Assembly: GCA_963969595.1 (NCBI GenBank)
Contig: OZ018410.1
Location: 36,933,413-36,997,412, forward strand
Direction: 5' to 3'
Origin: Neckera pumila
Lineage: Eukaryota > Streptophyta > Bryopsida > Hypnales > Neckeraceae
DNA length: 64,000 bases
Shown here: positions 1 through 12,976 of the stretch, in pieces
Numbering within the stretch: position 1 is the stretch's first letter
Layout: each line of letters opens with the position of its first letter
The notes under the pieces: model-generated
Told to the model about the DNA's origin: nothing
Database searches by the model: none
The model's input: only the letters and a program-made list of their open reading frames with translations
Position numbers and translations under genes: made by a program

Positions 1-99
1 ATATATTCATAAATGAATCACACAAGGTGTAGTATTATAAAATCAAACCACAATCCATAGCCTAAAGACAATCTACAATAGAGAGGAGGGATAATGTAC

Positions 100-2307
100 C
101 GTGGTTCCATACTCCTGGTAAATCAGGTCTTCAGTTTGTCGTAGGCCTTGCATGTGAGTCGTCAACGCAGTTTCAACCATCTTTCGAGCTCTGCCAGAAC
201 ATGCCACCAATTCTCAGTGACCTGCCAACCAAGGTAGGAAACCCATTTACCTATCCCATGGGTTGGAAATGTCACCCATTTACAATCACGCTCTTTGAAT
301 ACATACATGCGACATAAAAGAAATGAGACACTTTCACGATTTAAGACAACTAAAGATGCTCTGTACAAGCAATACTCCTGCGTCAAGGGTAATCTAGGCT
401 AATGATTGGGGCCTTACAACTTCAGTGCGTTGGAATCCTCTCGAAACGGGATCAACATCAAAAAAGGGTTTCCATCCCAACATAGAAAACCACTTAAAAG
501 CAGCCACGGGAATGTGTTCCATACATTCTCCTGATACAGTGCAGTATGAAATTCATAAGACAAAAAGAAAATTAGGGACAAAGAAAGTAGAGTCATACTG
601 GGAACTACCATAAGGGACCAAATAGTTGTGGCAAGCCAGCTTCAGAGCCGCCCCCACCAAGCATATGCACAATGGAGCCAGCAACATCCGCCACAGAGGG
701 ACACCTGCCGCAAACAACGCCACACTTTCCATATCCGACTGCATAACAGGCCACACACCAAACGTCAGCAAAGTCCCAAGTACTTGAATCAAAATAGTGA
801 GCGTCAAGACTGGATGCTAGCGTGAGTTTTGAAATTCCAGTTTTCAAGCAAGTTGCTTCAAATGGAAAAGTCAAGCTTTGACACCTGAAAAAGACTCAAT
901 CCTCAAATTGCACAAGGGCAACAAGGGGTTCAGGTAGAGAGAGAGAAAAGAAGCCCAAACCCAGGAAGATGCTCAAAATTCTACCCATGGAAGGGCTTTC
1001 CTGTGACATTCCAGTTTTCCAAGAATATTACGCCCTCCTTGGAAGTAGCTAGAGTTCAGAAAACCAAAATTCAGAAACCAGAAAATAGATCTAGCGTCAA
1101 TGATACACTGGTAATTACTGAGTCTAATCTCTATTCAATTTCGAACCTATCACTAATCAATCTCCAATCAAGTAGATACCGTGTTCACATGACAATTTTC
1201 AATTGTTGAAAGGTCATCGATTCAATGTCAAACTCGGGCATAGCAACATTGAAACTACAAACGTAGATATCCATATCGCTTCAATCCAAACTTCGTGTCA
1301 ACATAGAATCTATAATGCACTCAACAAATCGAGATTCAGTAGCGTTTGAATGTTGATTTGAGACATCATATTCCTGCGTTCGTACGATTGTTACCCATCC
1401 TCATTGGAATCCTAATTGGAATTCAATCTTACCTTCGTGTCAACATACAATCAATACTCAAATCCACAAATTACAACTCAAAGCTGCCTGGATTTTCACT
1501 GGAGAGACTGGATTTCTGGGTCCATGACTCATCCTAGTCGGAATTCACACTCACTTTCAGTTCGCTCCTAACGCAAGGCACACGGAAATTCAAGTCCTAG
1601 GAAATGCAGTCAAGAATCACATCTGCGAGTTTCACAAAAGGAAGATGATTGAAGAAAGATGACTACCTGCAGACGGCCAAGGCCAAAGAGCGACGCAGCC
1701 AGACAAGCCGTAGGCATGGAAACAGCAGCAAAGTAGGGCAATTGGAGCACAGCCGCAGCACCCGCCACTCGAAGTGGAAGTCCTGCATACAAATTCAGCC
1801 GCAAATGCGAAGTCCACGATCAGAATCTCAACCTTTGCAAATCAGGTATCAAAATCGTCACTACCGAAAGGTTCCCGAAAGGACCACTGAGAAACCCTAA
1901 AAGTTTTTACCTGAAACCGTCACTTCACGAATGAGGCCAGCCAATGCGCCAAGCGATATGCCCAGAGAACTACACACAGCCACTGCAAGCACCACCAAAG
2001 GCACCATCTCCCTCATCAAGTACTGGTCCAGAATCGGCACCCAATCCATCCCCACACTACTGCCAACCCTATGCCTAATCCTCCTGCGCAATTCACCATC
2101 ACAAATGAAGACCACGCCTGTTTCAAGTCTTCCTCCTCTGCCAGACCACGATGTCCAAGGATGGCGCCTTAGCAAGCTTCTTTGACAGTTCACAGCGCGC
2201 GGTGCACCGCGGGATCTGTTGGGAAAGTGACCGAAATGGCCTCGTTGAAGCATTACAATCATACTGACTGGTGTCGGTGGCTTGCATCCAACTACTATCG
2301 CAAGCAT
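100..2307 (-). CDS. LptF/LptG (YjgP/YjgQ)-family permease, probably plastid; 5' part only, leaves window
   Basis: Spliced minus-strand CDS with exons at 1911-2307, 1667-1782, 609-738 and 100-188; the rest lies beyond position 1. Exons join in phase 1/0/1 at GT-AG sites. Joined, the protein has an 86-residue Arg/Ser-rich leader, then MDWVPILDQYLMRE, a hydrophobic helix, REVTVSGLPLRVAG, a second helix ending FGLGRLQ, SDMESVALFAAGVPLWRM, a third helix ending NYLVPYARK, and a soluble start reading LIYQEYGTT. This order (amphipathic start, ESGLPL-like turn, GRL-SDSE step, G-V-S-like segment, 'NE-IVP' after helix 3) is that of LptF/LptG permeases, which in bacteria pull lipid from the inner membrane into the Lpt bridge and in cyanobacteria occur as one plastid-relevant type. 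The leader fits a transit peptide, so I infer the plastid envelope. Start: first ATG after an in-frame stop. Exons 3-4 are less certain than 1-2. Confidence 0.72.
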
Positions 2308-4605
2308 GACGCCACATTCGTGAAGGAGTAAGAAACAGCTTCAAGGACGAGAAACCCCAGAAATGGGATAAGACGGCAGTCGTAATCCAGTCCAGTGCAG
2401 TAGGAAGTCTACTGCAATTACCACCTCTGGAAATGAGATTTCAAGCCTGAATTGCGAACTCTTTTGCAGATTGATGTACAGAGTGCGTCACTTGCCTAGT
2501 ACAAATCGAGTTCACCTCCAGAATCTCGCTGAAGTAAGAGTGTCGCCATCCAGTGTGCAAACTCATTGCATTAGCTGGCTCCGAGTTGTGATCACTGGTG
2601 GAGCCCCAAAGTAGGCATCTCCAAACACTGGCAAACACCCATCCAATGGTGCCAAGGCGCCAAAAGTCTATTACCATCATCGTTGTGGGTCCAAGTCCGT
2701 TGCTCCTCGTCAAGCGCCGCAGATTCTTCATCAGACTTCGGCATCAATGATCGAAAATTCCCCAATCTGCCCTATCCAATCTGTCATTGACAAGTGGTAA
2801 CTCGCAAGCTCATCTTGCGCATGTGACGTACAACATGGCACCATGTTCTGGAATGGGTTCGAAGCTCGTCAATGCTGCGTAAGGGAGTGCTTGAGTGAGT
2901 GAGGGCGTTCTTTTGCAATTCCATGGCTGGATTCTGAGGCTGTGCATGATGTGCGACACTATTTCAAGTTCTTTGCAAGTTTGCTTTCGAAACTGCGACC
3001 CCTGCGTCGTTTTTGTGTGCTTTGTTACATTGCATTTGTCTCTGATTCAATTTCAAGCTTTGCCTTCGACGGACGGAGCGTGCGTTTGTTGTTGCTGCTG
3101 TTGTTCCTTTGCAAGTCGTAAATTCCTTCGTTTGGGAAAAGGAGTGAAGGAGACTATTTGAGACTGTGGCTGCTGAATGTTAGATCACTTGAAATATGGT
3201 GACTGAAGCGCTGTATTTCTACATTAATCTATCCTTTGGACAAAAAAACACTTTCAATTTATAATTAGGACTTTTTCATCCATATTTGGCAACTTTGTCC
3301 ACAGTTAAAATGAAAATGAAAAATAATTGGTAAGGAAAGATTACATTTATTAAACAAAATGTTGTGATTTATTTTGAAATGATGCAATCTAACCCAATGG
3401 TGCAAAAAAAAAGTCTTGCTTGTTATGGTACTATTCATTCTTGGGCACAAGGCGGAAAGACACACTCTAGCTTGAAATAAGGTAACTACACCTAGAATCA
3501 CACAAATAAGCAATTCAGTATGGTTTCAATTATTATATTGAAAGTTTTTTAGAAGGGTCTTGTTGGTTAGCCAAAAAGGAATTCTAGATTCTTTTAGAAC
3601 GCATCTTTGGACACCGTGTGAATAAACTATAAATTTTCAAAGTGTTGAAACTAGTATTTAGCGTGGTATTTAGCTCAATCAAGCATAGACTCTTATGAAC
3701 AATAGAAGTACATTTTAGGCAAGAATCTAGACCGTGTGGTTTTAGAAAACCGTTGAAATTAGATATAGTTACCTAATTTCAATCAGAGGCTACCTTTTGA
3801 GATTATAAATCCTTTCATGAAGTTAGTGGATTGGTGGCAAGTTGTGATTCAAAACTCTATCATTGAACAAGTTTTTGTGGATTGGGGTTACCTCTAGTGG
3901 ATTTGGGGATAAGGTAGGAGGTCCATAAAGCCCCCATTGAAGAACTCGAAATTAATTTGGAAAGGTTTGATTTCTTGAAACATTTTAGTAAATTTTCCTT
4001 GGGCAAAAACTTGGAATTGGCATCTAACACTTATGGGTTCATATTTTTTATAGCTTCATGGAATTCATTGTGAATTTTGAAGTTGACATGTAATGGTCAC
4101 TAAAAACTTTCACCTCATGGAATGTACAATATTTGTAAATTGCTAGTAGAAAGAAAAAGCAAAATGTATCTTTGCGTTAGATGGTGTTTTAGAGCCTGAG
4201 CACTATATAGCCCTTCTACCTTAATTCTAGAGGAACATGTTTAACACTGAGTGTTGCCAACGGTAGAATAGGAGCAAGAATAATGTTAGGGAATCAATGC
4301 TTTAGTGTTTGGCTTAGTTTAGGTATTCTAACACATGTGTATAACAATATAAGTGATTTCTTTGGAAATTAGATTAAAGCTGTAGAGAGATCTTTGGATA
4401 TTTCAGCCCAAATTTGTGAAGATTTGAATTTTTTATCCTTGTATATCAAATTTATGAGATTCCTAAGTAAAAGACTATAGTTTGTTGTTAGTAGGGATGA
4501 ACTCTAGTTCTCATCCATTTGGTACACTAATATAAAGTTTAGTGTTTGTAAAACTAATCACAAACTCCTACACTACTAAATGGCTATAAATTCATTCATG
4601 TTACC
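2308..4605. other. No gene recognised; permease upstream region then AT-rich DNA
   Basis: The first ~900 bp have gene-like base composition and probably hold the leader and promoter of the minus-strand permease gene. Short open frames exist on both strands, but none resembles a known protein. After about 3250 the DNA becomes AT-rich with no coding signal. Confidence 0.4.
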
Positions 4606-4608
4606 AAT

Positions 4609-4825
4609 CACTATAAGAAACCCGCGTTTCTTTTGACAAGCCTGGATTTTTTGTGACGGATTTTGTTAGACATCTAAGTTGACATCTAGCTGTTTTTATG
4701 TCAACAATAATATCCAATGTAACATCATGAAAACATGAAAACAGCTAGATGTCAATATTGATATCTAACAAAATCCGTCATGAGAAATCTAGGCTTGTCA
4801 AAACAAACACGGATTTCTTATAGTG
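4609..4825. mobile_element. CACTA-type MITE, 217 bp
   Basis: Begins CACTATAAGAAACCCGCG and ends CGGATTTCTTATAGTG, so the ends are inverted repeats carrying the CACTA/TAGTG termini. The interior is also largely inverted around a central ATCCAATGTAACATCAT. The element is flanked on both sides by the trinucleotide AAT (4606-4608 and 4826-4828), the 3-bp target duplication expected for CACTA/EnSpm transposons. It is too short to code for anything. A diverged relative lies at 21708-21919. Confidence 0.85.
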
Positions 4826-7800
4826 AATATTAAATGGCAACATGAACTCTAATTGTCAATTAAATCTCTACCAAAAAATCTAGATTAGAACCAACATAGT
4901 TTGCCTTGCACTAAATCAATATCCGATATGAATACTAATTACTAACTAAATGAGAGTTAGAGTTAGTTATTCGATAGGATAAAGAACACTATTGATAATA
5001 TAATGCTAAATTTCTTTAATAGTATAGTGATGTTGGCAATGTGTGTATCTATAAGACATGCAGGCTATTTTGGGCTAGCAATGGTGCTACGTATACATCA
5101 TTCAAGACAAGATCAATGGCTTAGAAAAGCAAGTGTCGACTGCTATAGGGCAAGGTAAACTTTTTGCCCTGTTGTCATGTCACTTGTGTGGCAATTGTTT
5201 GGAAGATAAAGACATTAGCTTAAACTATGCTGAACTATACTTTTCTATTTGTATTTCATAACTTATTATAATAAAAAAATTTGACAAATCTCCAATCTTC
5301 AATGGTGAAATATATTTAAAAAGACCCTCCACATTTCCTACATTCTTATCACAAATCCGGGTACGCAACTCCAATATTATGAGGTCTTGATTATAATCAC
5401 TTATAATGCATTTTTGTCCAATCTCAAGGGATATAGTTTGTTTTAATTATATAGAAAATTCTTATAGGCCTTTAAACAAGAAATCCAAAAATGTAATTAT
5501 ATATATGAAATGAATATTCTTTGGGGACAATAATAGCTTAGAAAGCTACTTACATGAATACGTGTACCATAGGACAAACTACCCAACTTCTAGAGTCTTT
5601 TAATAAAACTTTAATTTTAAGTGAAGGAAACTTTTTGTGTGGAATTTTTTAAACTATGCATAGGTGTTTCAATTCTTCACATATATTATAAGTTTTCTTC
5701 CTAAAATGTATGCAATTCAACATTTCTACATCTAATTTCTTTTAATTTGATCTAACTTTTTGTTCTTTTTAATTTGATACAATTTTTACAGAAGTTGTCG
5801 TCTAGGCTATTTTAATGCCGATGACCAGTGTGTATAATACACAAGTTGTGTACCCAAGATCACAAAAAGCCTTTTTAAAGTCAACTTTTGCAATAGATTG
5901 CTAAAAACAAATACATTATTATAGGGGGCAAAGAGTCGCCTCTATAGAAGCCAATTGATCAAGGAGCTCCGAGAGTTAATTCTTTCGTAGTGACTCTAAA
6001 CTATTTACTTCCCATTGAGTCTAATTAACCTTTATAATGCCAAAAATCATTAATTAAGACTAATTAAGTGATTAATATTTGTACAAAGTGAGGTGGGGAT
6101 GATTGAATATTCAATTTTCAATTTTAACATCCACAAAGACTAATTTGACCTCGAAGGGACTAAATTGTTCTCTTCTAAGACATTGCAAGGTTTGAGTAAG
6201 ATCTTATGATCTCAATTTTTCCATGATTTTTGAAACGCCTTTTTTGAAGATAGGGAAACACATGAATTTCATAGGATTATAATTTATATTTCAGGTGGCA
6301 CTTAGGAGCAAAAGTTATAATGTGTTGAGCAGTTGAGCTTAAAATGAAGGTTTCGAAGACAACCAAGAATTCATAAAAATTCAAAATAGATTTTTAAAGT
6401 TTTATTTTTGATGGAAAATATTTGAGCATATGAAAAAATTTCATTCATTCTACTTGGGTTCGTGATGAGAAAGTTTTGGAAAGTCGTGTTTCTATGGAAA
6501 TCCAAGGATCTTCGAAAAAGCCCTTATTGGAATCATTTTTAGTTCAATTTTCACAATTTAAAAAATAAATCAAATGGTTGAGTTTGCTTGCTAGAATAAT
6601 CTCACCACAAACTGGAGTTAGTGTGTTCAATTTCATCTTAGAACAATAATTAATGATTTAGTTTTTCTTTCCATCTCTAACCTACTTTTCTACTTAACAT
6701 TTTCTTAAAATGTAAAAATCCATTTTTTGTTTTTTGATTTTATTTTCCCAGACTTTCAACTTAATTCTTATATAAATTTTTTTTTAATTCAAAACCTATA
6801 GTGAGATTTTTAAATTAAATATTTCAAGACAAACCCACCTATTCCTTAGTAAGTGGCATAAATATAGGATCGCACTTAAATTTTACATAGTTCTTTATTT
6901 TAAATGTCTTGGAGTTTGACTAAAAAATGTAGTTCCAGTAATCTACTTTTTCTTCCATTTTATTGTAATTTTTGTGACACTTTAACCTCTTAATGCCCAA
7001 GGCTTGTTTTGGACTTCCTGGAATTTGCTTTAAATTGAACAAAATTCCAACATTTTGATAAGTTGTATCATTTTTTTTGAATTGTAACCGTACAAATTCA
7101 AACTAAATATGTCAAAGACCTCATTGGAATAGAAAACACAACAATTTTACTTATGGAGTGAAAGATTGTAATGTTTGACCATGAGGGTGCTGAAATTGCA
7201 AAAATCCTTCAATCTTCTTTACACACATCAAGTCTAAAAAGTTGGTGACCAAAAAAATATGAGGTTGAAGGGCCTAACTTGTATAACCCTGATCAATTTC
7301 TGGCTTCTTAAAATCTACTCTACAATTTTTTTAATTGAATTTTGAATATCATTTTTTCTCCAAGATCTAGTGTATTTGAGGCTCATTTCCAAGAGCTCTC
7401 AACACTACGGGAAGTCAAGATTGCAATGGATACCCTTGTACAAAGACTTGAATAGAAATATCACTATCATTTATTTTCAAGATCGGATTTTTGGTGCTAA
7501 ATCTAGACTTCAAGAAGAACTTTTTAAAAATATAAACTTCTAAAAATAGCAATTTGGTTAGGTTTTATTTAACTTCAAAGTTTTGCAAACACTAGATTTT
7601 GGTGCCTCGGTCATTTAGGGTTTAAAAATAGTATGATTTCAAAAGCCTTAAATACACTACTTTTGAAATTTTCTATCAAGTTTCTCTTAGTATAAACTCA
7701 AGGACTATACCAATTATACCATGATGTTTATCAATATTTTCTCTAATTTTTTTAAAATTCATATCATTTTAAGCAATTTTGTAATTACTATGATTACTAC

Positions 7801-9540
7801 AAATACATTACTTGAAAATCATATAGTTTAATTTTAATTTTTTTAGTTAGAAAATAATAAAGTGAAATTTTTGATACATATTATTAAATTTTGGATATAT
7901 TATTATTAGTGCAAGATCCTATGGCTGATATGTAAAAAAAAAAAAAATTTTAAAATTTTGCACTTTGCAATAGAAATGGAAGTTTTGAATGCCTTTTTGA
8001 TAGAAAAAGACCTTGGCTCTTAGGGATTAAATAAGAGGGGCATATTTGTATTGTTTATGGGTTAAAATTACACAAATATTAAAAAAATTCACTCCCCTTT
8101 AAATACAATGTAATACATTACGTAAACATTTCTACATTCTAAATGAAGCAAAAGGTTTTCACACATTATATAGTATTTTTTAAGCATTATTCAACAACTA
8201 TAGTAGGGTGTCTCTAGAATTTGTGCAACAAAAGTCAATTTTTCACTAATGTGGAAAATATATCTAGTGAAAAATTCTTTTGCAAATAGTGTTTTATAGT
8301 AAATGCTTGTTTGACATGAGAATTGTGTAGGTTCTCCAATGATTAATCTATTTAATGATTTGGGTCTAACAATTATATACAATTTTGCTTCTAACTTTCT
8401 ATAAAAGGTAAAACTTTGTTGTATTATCTTATGCAAATTGTTGTGGAGGCCAAAATGTTGGTGGTTCTCATGGTTATAAGTGAAATTGGCCAATTGCAGA
8501 CTTAAAGTGGGAATTGATTCAGGAATTGTTACTTCAATTGGGAGTCAATATTATTAGGCAATAAGTATTTGTATATTGGTAGAACTATATATATATTCTA
8601 GAAGATATAGAAACTCTTTCCAAGCCCTAATACTTGGGTGGGATAAACATGATTTTATTCTAATTATGGACTCTTATTTGGAGTTTGATTGTTACATTAA
8701 AGAGTTTCAAAAGATTTTGGTCCTTACACAAGTTCCTTTCAATATTTCTTCACAAGAATGGTTGGATCTTGTTGTTATTTCATCGGATAATAAAAGAATA
8801 TATATTATTTAGAATCCCTATTTTCCATCTTAGCATTGGATTGACCTAGAAATACAAATCTAGACTTTCTTGTTTGAATACCATTAGAGCTTCATTGAGT
8901 TCATGATATGTTGTTGTAGGTAAGGTTAAAGGCTCCAAAACCAATTGTTTTTTTTAATTTGTCATTTATATTATAGCCTTGAATGGTCATCCGCCTTCAT
9001 CCTAAGCAACTATAAGGGTTCAAAAACAACCAATAGAAGTTGAAGAGTTCTTTGAAGCAATTAATGGGAGTGAGCATTTTATGCTTCAAGGGTATATATT
9101 TTTGTTTTTTTGAAAACAAGGGGATATGTTCAAAGAAGTTTAGGGTCAGAAACAAATATCTCATGTTTTCATCTTTTAAAATGCATAGAATATTGTGTGA
9201 GTATCAAGAAATCATAAAATGACTTAAGTGGGTTTTCACTTGAGTAAGCTAACATTCTTGTAAATAGGAACAACAACAATGTCGATATTGGATGCTTCCA
9301 CCTGCACAATCACACACCAAGGATTTTACATATGCCAAATTTAGATGACAAATGTTTTAGGTCCTAGCACGTCAAGCAATGACCCTTGCTTTCATTGTTC
9401 ATCCTAAGTTTAGTGAACTCTATCCTACATTTCCATTTGGTGATTGATTAATTGTCTATTTATAAGGCACATTTGGTGAATATGGGTGGGGGACAATGAT
9501 TTAGAGGGCTCTTCATAAACAGATGTAAATTTTTAGCCCG
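4826..9540. other. AT-rich repeat desert without genes
   Basis: No credible coding sequence. The part at about 6230-6860 is a minus-orientation copy of the dispersed repeat described at 28126 and 63494: it shares GCTTGCTAGAATAATCTCAC, the T-rich tract of the lower arm and the 'CTTAACA-TTT' block. The rest is homopolymer-rich A/T sequence. Confidence 0.5.
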
Positions 9541-9546
9541 TCAAAT

Positions 9547-9828
9547 TTGACAAGTGCTGGTTCGGGTGCTCTGACTGTACTCTGGGCGCATGCTGCAGCT
9601 CTGGTCCCATCTAGGCAGCTATGCAACAAGGGAACGAAACTACTGAACCTTCATATTGTTTTCAACGCCTTGAATCTCATGCTGTTCGTGTCCGAAACTC
9701 CTACCTGGCTGGAGGTCGCATCACCAAATGGCCCTGACGTTTCGGTCTTGACCATGGAATCGTTTTTCACTGGTGATGCAATTGGTGAAGCATTCTTCGT
9801 CAGTGAGTTAAGTCAGGTTAGAGAGTAG
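9547..9828 (+). other. Open frame of 93 codons, not recognised
   Basis: A plus-strand frame of 93 codons lies in a block that is clearly richer in GC than the AT desert to its left. The translation contains LLNLHIVFNALNLMLF, a possible membrane segment, but matches no family I know. It begins about 370 bp beyond the stop codon of the minus-strand gene at 10201-11477, so it may simply be that gene's 3' flank or a decayed exon. I would not call it a gene on this evidence. Confidence 0.15.
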
Positions 9829-10200
9829 CATTCCTGTAAAGCTGTTGTGAAGTAAACTGAAAGAAGGGTACGTAGGATTAGGGCAGATTTTGAATAGAAG
9901 AGGGACTTCTGATCGTAGATGACCTGAATGATTGGGCCCTCCCTCGGGCCGCATCATTGACATACACAGCTTCAGTCATTAACGACTACGGTACGATTAA
10001 TGTTTCGAGAAAGGAATAGAAAAAAAGCACATGAATATCTTCTCTCAGCTGTTGTCGAAGTCATTACGGTATTACAAAGTGCGACTTGCAACTTTCCCGT
10101 GCAGCAATGAAGCATATATATACGACTGTTCACAATGTATTTGACAGATAAGGATTGCAGCTATTGAGATTTTTACAGGTACAATGCATGACAATCTATA

Positions 10201-11477
10201 TCAGGCAGCTTTTGCAGTGCAATGACTCAACCTAGGATTGCTGGAATAAAGCTCAGAATAGACCATCTCTAACCACCAAGATCGAATAAACTCCCGAGGA
10301 ACTCTCGAGAGCATAAATGCTTGCTCTTCCAGGAAAGAACCCAGGCCTTGCATCCACCTGCGCTTCTTCAACGATTCTCTTCGTCGATCTAACTTGACCA
10401 TCCTGCAAAAAACATTGCTTCTGCTGTCAGAAAACAAGATCGATGGTCCCGTTCAAAAAGAAAGCAACGAAAGCATAGTGCATTCTGATCCAGCATTAGT
10501 ATAACAAGCAGCTTCTGGGAATGGTTGCACTCGGGTAAGCTTCTAAGAAAGTTAGGAGAGGACATACTCCTGTGCTACAGCAAAGCGAGGTTGATGTAAA
10601 TCTGCTTCATTTAGTCGCTGGTCATCAGCTTCATTCAAGCTATAGTCGTTGGCTTCCATTGGTCGGTAGGCATTAGATTCATTTGATCGCTGGGCACTCG
10701 GACCTAAAGGCACCGTACTCGAGTGTTCACAGGATCTCGCCTCTGTGTCGCTGTCACACACAATAAAAAGCAAAGTATTATACAAACCGAACTCTGCTTC
10801 CCCAGAACTCGACAATGATCGGACTTCAGTGCTAAAAATAGACGAAGGAAGGCACAAGTTGCAAACCTACAGCGCTTTGTCGCTAGAATTCTATATAAAC
10901 TTGCTTGAGCAAAGTGTAAAACCGGAAAGCCCAAAATCGGTCAAGAAAGGACATTCCTAACCCTACAACTAATTCCAGTCAAGTCATATGAAAGCAAAAC
11001 CAAAATACCAGGTTCTGCTCCGAGACTCCGCAGCATTGAGGTCCAGTGCCGCACGAACAACAAAGTTTCTTGTCAACGACGAAACACTAGCGGACCCCGA
11101 TCGGTTCCTGGAGGAAGTCGAGCGAAGCGTTGTCTTATTCTTCTGCGGCACCTGTTATTGCACGGCCCAAACCTTTAAGCAAACTCCGATCACGCAAACC
11201 TCAAGCACGCACAACTCTATCCAAGAAGCCAACAGAAAATAGCAACAGCTATCCAAGCACAACTCTATCCAAGTAGCAACAACACATGTCACCGGAAATC
11301 GAACCATCGTCCGTACAATAAATCATCACAACCACGACCAAATTTCAAAGCAAACCCTACCTGCGCCAAAATGCAAACTCCCGACAAACACAAAGGCAGT
11401 CCACCCCCTTTCGGCATCTCTTTCCGAGACGTAAACGGCTTCCCCCGCGGTGAAATCGACGTAGCGAGCGACTGCAT
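10201..11477 (-). CDS. Probable plastid-targeted protein of unknown function
   Basis: Four exons at 11361-11477, 11009-11151, 10568-10831 and 10201-10402 join in phase (0, 2, 2) through GT-AG introns to give about 241 residues ending in TGA. Residues 1-75 are rich in Ser, Arg, Thr and Lys with almost no acids and end in NFVVRAALDLNAAES, a typical chloroplast transit peptide with a V-R-A-A cleavage site. The middle holds an imperfect repeat (YSLNEADDQRLNEAD). The C-terminal exon is basic and aromatic (KLDRRRESLKKRRWMQG; EFIRSWWLEMVYSELY) and looks like an amphipathic helical domain. An in-frame ATG at 11586-11588 could extend the N-terminus by 37 residues; I prefer the internal one because it starts a cleaner transit peptide. 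I recognise no family. Plastid location is inferred from the leader alone. Confidence 0.55.
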
Positions 11478-12240
11478 TTTTCTCCGACGCGCTAAAACTG
11501 TCTCCCGACAAATATTCCTTCCAGGAAAAGAGCTCCCCGCCCCCGATCTCTTCCGAATCGACCTCAGAGAACAAAAAACAAGAAACAAACCGTGCCAACA
11601 GCAATGCCGCTCCGATCCAGAAACGTCCCGAACTCCACGAAATCAAACTACAAAAGAATGTGATCGGAAAAGAATCCCATTTTAGGCAAGAAAAGCGCCA
11701 AAAGCTTCCCCACTCCGACACCCGCGTCGATCAAGAGAGCGGGATGCAAACAAACCCTAAGAAGCAGATCTGAGCGGCGATCTGGTGAGCGCGTCTGGTC
11801 AAGTGCGATGGGAAAGTGCACATGGATTCGCCCGCTTGCTTCCTTCCTTGTGCACGATCGGAGAAGAGACGCCAAATTTGGCCACTGCGTCTGCCAAAAG
11901 GGGGGCGCAAGCAGCAGGCGAACGGCAGAGCTGGATGCAGTCTGAACGCGTCAACGAGGGCGCCTTTCTCGCTTTCTGGCTTCGGGCGGGAACCACTTGG
12001 ACTTTGCTTCGGGGCGCCGCCGGCCGTCACGGCGGGGTTGAGGCCCTGTCCTACCGGGGTGACTGCAGTGTACCCGGATGTTCCATGTTCTGTACAAAGC
12101 CCGAGGGGCTTCAAGGTATGTGCATGCATAATCATCAATGCCCAAAATGCAAGGCGCCTATTGTACAGTCAGGTTATGTAATCTTACAACCGGTCAATTT
12201 GAGCCACCCACATTTTTTTTTACAATGTGCAATATAATTG
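11478..12240. promoter_or_regulatory. GC-rich upstream region of the plastid-protein gene
   Basis: About 500 bp (11700-12110) are strikingly rich in C, G and CpG compared with the flanks. They sit directly upstream of the minus-strand gene starting at 11477, which suits a promoter and leader. Long open frames run here on both strands (for example plus 11785-12237), but high GC makes such frames common and none resembles a known protein. A divergent transcript cannot be excluded. Confidence 0.35.
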
Positions 12241-12254
12241 GTATATTTTGGTAA

Positions 12255-12960
12255 GCATATTTAATTCTCAATCCTCACGCATTCCTGATCAAGCATACAA
12301 AATTTCAATTTCAAAAAAGCTAAATTTTATTTTTGGTGAATTTTTGAAGCCAATTTTCAGAGTTTTATATAATACTTTACTGAGAACAATAGGTGATGAA
12401 ATTATTTAATCCAATTGCATGGATATGTAGGGAACATCCAAACGCACATCTTTCAAACTAAAAAACACCCCATTAAATAACAAAAATGTACTTTAGGAAG
12501 ATTTCAATGTCGGAGTGAAAATGTCCAAATTTTGTGAAATAGATATTTTTATATTTTAACTAAATTTTGGCAAAGCAATTGTACCAACATGTTGAAATGT
12601 ACAAAATTAGTTATAGTAGGCGAGTCAAATAGAAAAATCTAATAATAATAATAAAGAGATATCTATTTCACAAAACTTGGACATTGTCACTTCAACATTG
12701 AACTCTTCCTAGAGTACATTTTTGTTACTTAATAGGGTGTTTTTTAATTTGAAAGATGTGCGCATGGATGTTCCCCACATATCTATACGATTGAATTAAA
12801 AAAGTTCATCACCATTTGTTCTCAATAAAATATTATGTAAAACTATGAAAATTGGCTTCAAAAATTCACCAAAAATGGAATTTTGCTTTTTTAAAATCTG
12901 AAATTTGGTATGCTTGTTTAGAATTACATGAGGATTGAGTGATAATTATGCAAGATGAAA
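12255..12960. repeat. Large foldback (inverted-repeat) element, ~700 bp
   Basis: Two arms of about 300 bp are reverse complements of each other around a centre near 12600. The left arm has AACATCCAAACGCACATCTT and TCCAAATTTTGTGAAATAGA; the right arm has the complements of both (for example TCTATTTCACAAAACTTGGA). Pairing is imperfect but runs out to the AATCCTCA / TGAGGATT pair near the ends. A transcript would fold into one long hairpin. A partly similar single arm occurs at about 29655-29880. Confidence 0.75.
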
Positions 12961-12976
12961 AAGTCAAGTTCTTTTT

